Source of the DNA: Chersky-840 sp035532735
GTDB lineage: Bacteria; Actinomycetota; Acidimicrobiia; Acidimicrobiales; UBA8190
Length of the DNA: 64,000 nucleotides
Assembly: GCA_035532735.1 (NCBI GenBank)
Contig: DATKQM010000024.1
Span: 6,235 to 70,234, forward strand
Direction: 5' to 3'
Numbering within the stretch: position 1 is the first letter of the stretch; every line of letters begins with the position of its first letter. Made by a program: the position numbers and the translations under genes. Under the pieces are notes generated by a model, which made no database searches, was not told the origin of the DNA, and saw only the letters and a list, made by a program, of their open reading frames with translations. Shown here in pieces: positions 59,643-64,000 of this stretch.

Positions 59643-60496
59643 GTAACTATTTTGCCACGGGACTCGGGCCCGGGCAAAGCGACACCCCCACAACAACGGG
59701 CCCGGGTCGTCTCCTCACCGGTCGTCCACGACCGGTCGTTCCCCACTCACCGAGTCTGGCTCGGTCCCGGCCGGGCTGCCCGCAGGGCCTAAGAACGGTG
59801 GCTGGCGGCACAGGGACCGGGGGCGGAACGGCGCCCCACAGCCGTCCTCCCCGCGGTTCGCCGTCGGAGAATCGCGAACCGGTGGGTCCGGGCCGATACC
59901 GACGCTCGTCAGGTTTGCCCCCCACCACGACCCCTACGGTGGGCCCGGCCCTCGGCCTAGTGCCGAAAGTGAGTTATCCAGGGCCGATACCGTCCTCGGG
60001 GCAAGATCGGACCGGCACCGCCACCCTCGAATTCACCGCCGATTCTCAGCCGTTCCACCGCCCTTCCACTGCCGACGGGTCCCATCGACCCCTCCGGGGC
60101 CCCGAAGACCGATGATCGGAGGCCGTCGGGGGTAGGTGGTATGGCGTTTTTCGATAGAATGACGGGGAGCCGTCACACCGGGAGCCTTTTGGGGAGCGTT
60201 CCTCGGTCTGAACCCGGCGTGAACCGCCTGGAGTCCCAACCAAAACCAAGAAAGAAACGAACGACCTGGATGATCGGGATGGGCCGGTTATCCCGAACAA
60301 ACGCTGATCGAACCGAGCGCGCAGGTGCTGGGCTTCGCGTGACCAAAGTATCGGGTTCGATCTCCGCCGCAACGCACGTGCATGGCCGCAGTGACCGTCC
60401 CACCCCCCGGGACTGCGGGGAAATGACAGGACAGGGCGCCCACATCCGGGCGCCGAATCGCCGGCGTGAAGCGACGGTGACCAGAAGGAGACGTCG
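59643..60496. other. Long intergenic region between marR and the sigma factor
   Basis: 854 nt with no gene I can support; the open frames seen look like random high-GC frames. Contents: gggccgatacc twice (around 59896 and 59979), a TAGAAT-like -10 near 60155-60160 without a matching -35, and a 7-bp hairpin at 60435-60454. It probably holds the promoter and 5'-UTR of the sigma gene and the marR promoter. Confidence 0.5.
60435..60454 (+). promoter_or_regulatory. 5'-UTR hairpin before the sigma gene
   Basis: A perfect stem ggcgccc (60435-60441) with gggcgcc (60448-60454) and a 6-nt loop, ending 42 nt before the ATG. Possible leader structure, attenuator or mRNA-stability element; no T-tract. 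Confidence 0.35.
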
Positions 60497-61435
60497 ATGG
60501 CGATGAAGCGTGGGGATGGCGACGATGCCGACCTCGTCAAGCTCTACCTGAGGGACATCGGGCGGTATCCACTGCTCACCAAGGACGACGAGGCTCGATT
60601 GGCCCAGGCCATCGAGGCCGGCCACGAGGCCACCGCCGCCCTCGCCGATCCGAACACCAAGCCGACGCCGGCCAAGAAGCGCGAGCTGAAGCGGATCCAA
60701 TGTGCCGCCGCCGCCGCCCAACAGACCTTCGTCTCGTCGAACCTCCGCCTCGTGGTCTCGATCGCCAAGAAGTACCAGGCGTCGGGCTTGCCGCTGCTCG
60801 ACCTAGTCCAGGAGGGAAACCTCGGGCTGATCCACGCCGTCGAGAAGTTCGACTGGCGCAAGGGCTTCAAGTTCTCGACCTACGCCACCTGGTGGATCCG
60901 CCAGGCCATCACCCGCGGCATCGCCAACACCGGCCGCACCATCCGTCTGCCCGTCCACGCCGGCGACATGCTCAGCGCGGTTCAAAAGGCCCAGGGATTC
61001 CTGGAGTCCAAGCTCGGTCGCCAGCCCACCGTCGACGAGCTCGCCATCGAGACCACCTTGTCCTACGAGACCCTGACCGACGTCCTGCGTTGGCGCTCGG
61101 AGCCCCTGTCGTTGTCCGAGCCCCTCCGCGAGGACGGCGACGCGGATCTCGGGGACGTCGTCGCCGACGTCAACGCCACCTCACCCTTCGACCACGCCGC
61201 CGAGGCGTTGCTGGTCGACGAGATCAACGAGCTCTTGGCCCCGCTCGACGACCGCGAGGCGAGCATCCTCCGACTGCGCTTCGGCCTCGACCGGGGCGAG
61301 CCCCGCACACTCGAAGAGGTCGGCCAGCACTTCAACCTGACCCGGGAGCGGATCCGCCAGATCGAGGCCCGGGCCATGTCCAAGCTCCGTCACCCTTCCT
61401 CAGACACCGGCGCGCGCGACCTCCTCACCGGCTGA
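60497..61435 (+). CDS. Sigma-70 family RNA polymerase sigma factor (principal-like)
   Basis: 312 residues from ATG 60497, with AAGGAG ~8 nt upstream. Region 1.2 (DLVKLYLRDIGRYPLLTKDDEARL), region 2 (SNLRLVVSIAKKYQASGLPLLDLVQEGNLGLIHAVEKFDWRKGFKFSTYATWWIRQAITRGIANTGRTIRLPVH) and region 4.2 (TLEEVGQHFNLTRERIRQIEARAMSKLRHP) are intact. There is no region 1.1 and a short non-conserved region, so it is a group 2 (SigB/HrdA-like) or small group 1 factor. Reads -10/-35 promoters. The long upstream region suggests complex regulation. Confidence 0.95.
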   Translation: MAMKRGDGDDADLVKLYLRDIGRYPLLTKDDEARLAQAIEAGHEATAALADPNTKPTPAKKRELKRIQCAAAAAQQTFVSSNLRLVVSIAKKYQASGLPLLDLVQEGNLGLIHAVEKFDWRKGFKFSTYATWWIRQAITRGIANTGRTIRLPVHAGDMLSAVQKAQGFLESKLGRQPTVDELAIETTLSYETLTDVLRWRSEPLSLSEPLREDGDADLGDVVADVNATSPFDHAAEALLVDEINELLAPLDDREASILRLRFGLDRGEPRTLEEVGQHFNLTRERIRQIEARAMSKLRHPSSDTGARDLLTG

Positions 61436-61458
61436 GGATTGCTCGGGAGCCCTCTCCC

Positions 61459-61815
61459 ATGTCCCTGCGCATCCGCCACGCCACCTCCGCGGCCAAACCG
61501 GGTCACGCCCGGGACCGCCCTCCGGCTCCACCTGCCCCGCCGCGCTAGCGGGCCTGGCTTCTACCTTTCGGGCTCCTCGCCACCATCCTCCTGCTCCTCG
61601 CGCCCCACGCCTCGTCCACCCCCACCCACAGCTACACCTACACGAAAGTTCTCTCCCAGCTCCTCTCCAAGAACATCCGCTCCTCCTCGATCGACCCCGC
61701 CGGCGCCATCACCCGGGCCCTCAAAAGAGCGGGCAACTACACGAGCCAGATCCCCCTCGTCATCAACGACACCTCGCTGGCCCCGACCCTGAAGGCCGAC
61801 GGGGTCACCGTCACC
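61459..61815 (+). pseudogene. FtsH N-terminal (extracytoplasmic) domain remnant
   Basis: From ATG 61459 the frame reads a short Arg/Ala/Pro tail, is broken by TAG 61546-61548, then continues with a membrane-helix-like RAWLLPFGLLATILLLLAP and YTYTKVLSQLLSKNIRSS, IDPAGAITRALKRAGN, YTSQIPLVINDTSLAPTL, VTVTV. That order matches the FtsH extracellular domain (YT.FL, INPxG, TxY...IP.ALND..LA..L...V.V). No AAA+ or peptidase part follows; the frame ends in the convergent slipin gene. A decayed copy of ftsH. Confidence 0.7.
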
Positions 61816-61853
61816 GTTCGCCGATCACTGTTCCGGCAATCACTCCCCGGGGA

Positions 61854-62708
61854 TCACTGGGCGGGGGTGCCCCCACGACGGGTCACCGACGTACCGTTGG
61901 CCTCGAGCCGCCCCGAACCCGGCGTGGCGCCGGCCACCGCTGTCGTCTCTCTGGCCAGGAACGCACCCAACTCCTGAATCGTGCTCATGAGCGGGGCGGG
62001 GAAGACCACCGTGGTGTTCTTGTCCACACCGATCTCGACCAAGGTCTGCAGATTGCGAAGCTGCAAGGCCAAAGGGTGCGCCATCATCGTGTCCGAGGCC
62101 TCTCCCAGCGCGGCGGCGGCCAGTGATTCGCCCTCCGCCGCGATGATCTTGGCCCGCTTCTCTCGTTCGGCCTCGGCCTGTCGGGCCATGGCCCGCTTCA
62201 TGCTCTCGGGGAGCTGGATGTCCTTGAGCTCCACCAGGGTGACGACCACCCCCCAGTCCTCGGTCTGCACGTCGAGGATCTCCCGGATGTTCACGTTGAT
62301 CCGGTCGGTCTCCGACAAGGTCTCGTCCAGCGTGTGCTGGCCGACCACCTTGCGCAACGTGGTCTGCGCGATCTGGTCGATGGCAGCCACCACGCTCTCG
62401 ATGGCGATGACCGACTTGGTGGCGTCCACCACCTTGTAATAGGCGACGGCGGACACGTCGACGCTCACGTTGTCCCTCGTGATGATGCCCTGGGACTGGA
62501 TCGGCATGGTCACGATCCGCAACGACACCCGGCGCAGGACATCGATGATGGGGATGATCCGGGCCAGGCCGGGCTTCTTCACCCCCCGCACCTTGCCCAG
62601 ACGGAACAGCACCCCTTCTTCGTATTGCTGCACGATCCGCAGCGACATCGCCAGGAAGATCAAGGCGAGCACGGCGATGACGACGACGGTGGCGATCAAC
62701 GCACCCAT
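61854..62708 (-). CDS. Slipin/SPFH-domain (stomatin-like) protein
   Basis: 284 residues from ATG 62708, with AAGGAG 6 nt upstream (MSRDL at 62735 is alternative). One N-terminal membrane helix (IATVVVIAVLALIFLAM), then an SPFH/stomatin domain: VQQYEEGVLFRLGKVRGVKKPGL, VSVDVSAVAYYKVVDA, RILDVQTEDWGVVVTLVELKDIQLPESMKRAMARQAEAEREKRAKIIAAEGE. Forms oligomeric membrane scaffolds. No NfeD partner gene is adjacent. Confidence 0.93.
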   Translation of the reverse strand: MGALIATVVVIAVLALIFLAMSLRIVQQYEEGVLFRLGKVRGVKKPGLARIIPIIDVLRRVSLRIVTMPIQSQGIITRDNVSVDVSAVAYYKVVDATKSVIAIESVVAAIDQIAQTTLRKVVGQHTLDETLSETDRINVNIREILDVQTEDWGVVVTLVELKDIQLPESMKRAMARQAEAEREKRAKIIAAEGESLAAAALGEASDTMMAHPLALQLRNLQTLVEIGVDKNTTVVFPAPLMSTIQELGAFLARETTAVAGATPGSGRLEANGTSVTRRGGTPAQ

Positions 62709-62897
62709 TCGGAGCTCCTTCAGGTCACGAGACATTCACGGCGCGACCGGGGTCCAGGGTGACGCGGGCGGAGCCTGACGAAGTCCGGGCCAGAGTCCGG
62801 CACCACGGCGATGACGCCGCCATGCCATTTGATTCTACACCGCCTCTGAAACGGGCCACCGTCGGGTCGATCCAAGCGGCTCTCTTACACTCATTCC

Positions 62898-63530
62898 GTG
62901 CACCGCTTTGCTCCGCCCCTCGTCGTCGGCTTCGACTTGGACATGACCCTGATCGACCCGAGGCGAGGGGTCCGTACCGCACTGCACGCGCTCGCCGAGG
63001 AAAGTGGCGTCGACATCGACGTGGAGCTCATCGTCTCGTCTCTGGGACCACCGCTCGAGACCGCCCTTTCCCCCTGGTTCGACGGCGACGCGCTCGACCG
63101 AGCCTGCTGGCGCTATCGCGATCTCCACGGAGCCCTCCTCTTCGACCACACCGATCCGATGCCCGGCGCGGTCGAGGCCGTAGCTGCGGTCCGCAACCTC
63201 GGCGGGACAGTGATCGTGGTCACCGCCAAGTACGAGCCCCACGCCCGCATCAGCCTGACGGCGGTGGGCATCGAGGCCAATCTCGTGGTGGGATGGAAGT
63301 ACGGGCCGGCCAAGGGTGAGGTGCTCCGCCATCACAAGGCCCAGATCTACGTGGGTGACCACCCTGCCGATGTGATCGCCGCCCAGGTGGCCGGATCCTT
63401 CTGCGTGGCGGTGGCGACAGGTGAGGCGACGCCGTCCACCCTTCGCGCCGCCGGTGCGGAGGTGGTCCTCGCCGATCTGCTCGGCTTCCCGAGGTGGTTG
63501 GAGCGCTGGCTCGAGTCCGGCGCCGACTGA
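62898..63530 (+). CDS. HAD-family phosphatase (phosphoglycolate phosphatase-like)
   Basis: 210 residues from a GTG at 62898. HAD motif I is FDLDMTLIDPRRG (12-24), motif II VVTAKYEPHA, motif III Lys near KYGPAKGEVL and motif IV IYVGDHPADVIAAQVAG. A small helical C1 cap lies between I and II. Cytosolic phosphatase; substrate unknown. Divergent from the slipin gene. Confidence 0.88.
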   Translation: MHRFAPPLVVGFDLDMTLIDPRRGVRTALHALAEESGVDIDVELIVSSLGPPLETALSPWFDGDALDRACWRYRDLHGALLFDHTDPMPGAVEAVAAVRNLGGTVIVVTAKYEPHARISLTAVGIEANLVVGWKYGPAKGEVLRHHKAQIYVGDHPADVIAAQVAGSFCVAVATGEATPSTLRAAGAEVVLADLLGFPRWLERWLESGAD

Positions 63531-63538
63531 GCGTCGGA

Positions 63539-64000
63539 TCAGGGTTGGCGACCGAGAAACGCCGCCAGCCGAGTGGTCGTCGATGCGTCGGTGTCGACGG
63601 TGACGATCTCCCCGAAGGCCATGTTCGGCCCTCGATACTCCGGCGGCAGTGTCCGCTGCGCCCTGGCCAGGGTGTCACTGGACTCGTCCTCGGTGAAGGG
63701 AATCTCCCAACCCGTCGCCACCGCCAGATCCCAGCCGTGGACCAGGTATTCCATGACGGTCATGTTGAAGACCATCTCCCCGGGCATCTCACCGCTCATG
63801 ATCCGCGCCGGCCGGTCCAGTCCGTACTCCTGCCAGCCCGCCGTGAGGCTCCGCGCCGAGGCTCGAAATTCCTCGGCCGGGTCCGAGCCGAACTGGTAAG
63901 CCGACGCATCACCTTCGAAGGTCCGACCGTGGCATCCCGCGTCGAAGACCTGGATCCAACCGGTGATGTGATTGGTCAGAGCCCTCACGTCGAACTCCGT
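63539..64000 (-). CDS. TIGR03086-type metal-binding/DinB-like protein (cut by right edge)
   Basis: At least 153 residues, with the N-terminus beyond the right edge. TEFDVRALTNHITGW and the FNMTVMEYLVHGWDLAVATG segment with conserved His match the mycothiol-dependent maleylpyruvate isomerase / TIGR03086 superfamily (DinB-like helical bundle, His metal ligands). The C-terminus ends with the small alpha/beta part (ARAQRTLPPEYRG, TTTRLAAFLGRQP). It probably uses mycothiol or binds a metal; activity unknown. Confidence 0.85.
   Translation of the reverse strand, partial: TEFDVRALTNHITGWIQVFDAGCHGRTFEGDASAYQFGSDPAEEFRASARSLTAGWQEYGLDRPARIMSGEMPGEMVFNMTVMEYLVHGWDLAVATGWEIPFTEDESSDTLARAQRTLPPEYRGPNMAFGEIVTVDTDASTTTRLAAFLGRQP

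Noticed and set aside
60155..60160. TAGAAT as a sigma-gene promoter -10
   Set aside because: No convincing -35 at the right spacing; mentioned only in the intergenic entry.
1..64000. CRISPR arrays, rRNA, tRNA or a prophage/defence island
   Set aside because: No regularly spaced repeats, clover-leaf or rRNA-like sequence, integrase, cas, toxin-antitoxin or restriction genes were recognised. The tandem repeats here are contiguous without spacers.

Overview
The window is a high-GC chromosomal segment with dense, mostly short-spaced genes and frequent ATGA/TGATG overlaps. Its gene content points to an actinobacterium, most likely of the Acidimicrobiia type. This is inferred from the housekeeping order mazG-eno-ftsB-DUF501-ppx and mfd-pth-rplY-prs-glmU, an F420-type LLM oxidoreductase, a TIGR03086/mycothiol-type protein, fadD17-like and DUF899 genes, and actinobacterial ECF sigma/anti-sigma modules. 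No rRNA, tRNA, CRISPR array or intact mobile element was seen.

Layout. (1) 1-13.5 kb is a conserved, mainly minus-strand housekeeping block: Ppx/GppA (cut by the left edge), DUF501, FtsB, enolase, MazG, a SurA-like lipoprotein, Mfd, Pth, ribosomal L25, PRPP synthetase and GlmU, with one plus-strand UspA gene between prs and glmU. (2) 13.6-20.2 kb is a plus-strand catabolic operon: acyl-CoA carboxylase beta and alpha subunits, an AtuA-family protein and an acyl-CoA dehydrogenase. It fits branched-chain or acyclic-terpenoid acyl-CoA degradation. (3) 20.2-25.8 kb holds an SRPBCC plus ArsR-SRPBCC pair behind a palindromic promoter, then Maf, DUF169, YjbQ, glutathione peroxidase, HAD and membrane genes. 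(4) 25.9-30.7 kb holds a COG4315 lipoprotein with an ECF sigma and its anti-sigma, an acyl-CoA synthetase, and PspA with PspAA. (5) 30.8-64 kb is an accessory-type region: oxidoreductase, SRPBCC, VOC and monooxygenase proteins, a secreted lipase, an M48 protease, Ku, an ABC-2 exporter, a PNPOx-UbiA fusion, an Eis-type acetyltransferase, a ROK kinase, a GH114 protein, a MarR/MFS efflux pair, a principal-type sigma factor, a slipin and a HAD phosphatase. The TIGR03086 gene is cut by the right edge.

Two patterns run through the window. First, the accessory part carries several gene remnants: a frameshifted TnpB tail between 12-bp direct repeats, head-to-head 5'-truncated rskA and tatC pieces, a half-length UPF0718 permease, a broken DUF1543 gene and an FtsH N-terminal remnant with an in-frame stop. 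GlmU also lacks its acetyltransferase half. Second, short perfect or near-perfect tandem duplications (14-21 bp, 2-4 copies) recur, mostly at gene ends and in intergenic gaps. I did not find a clear new defence or CRISPR-like system. The least ordinary functional candidates are the PNPOx-UbiA fusion operon, the AtuA-carboxylase operon and the palindrome-controlled SRPBCC/ArsR-SRPBCC pair.
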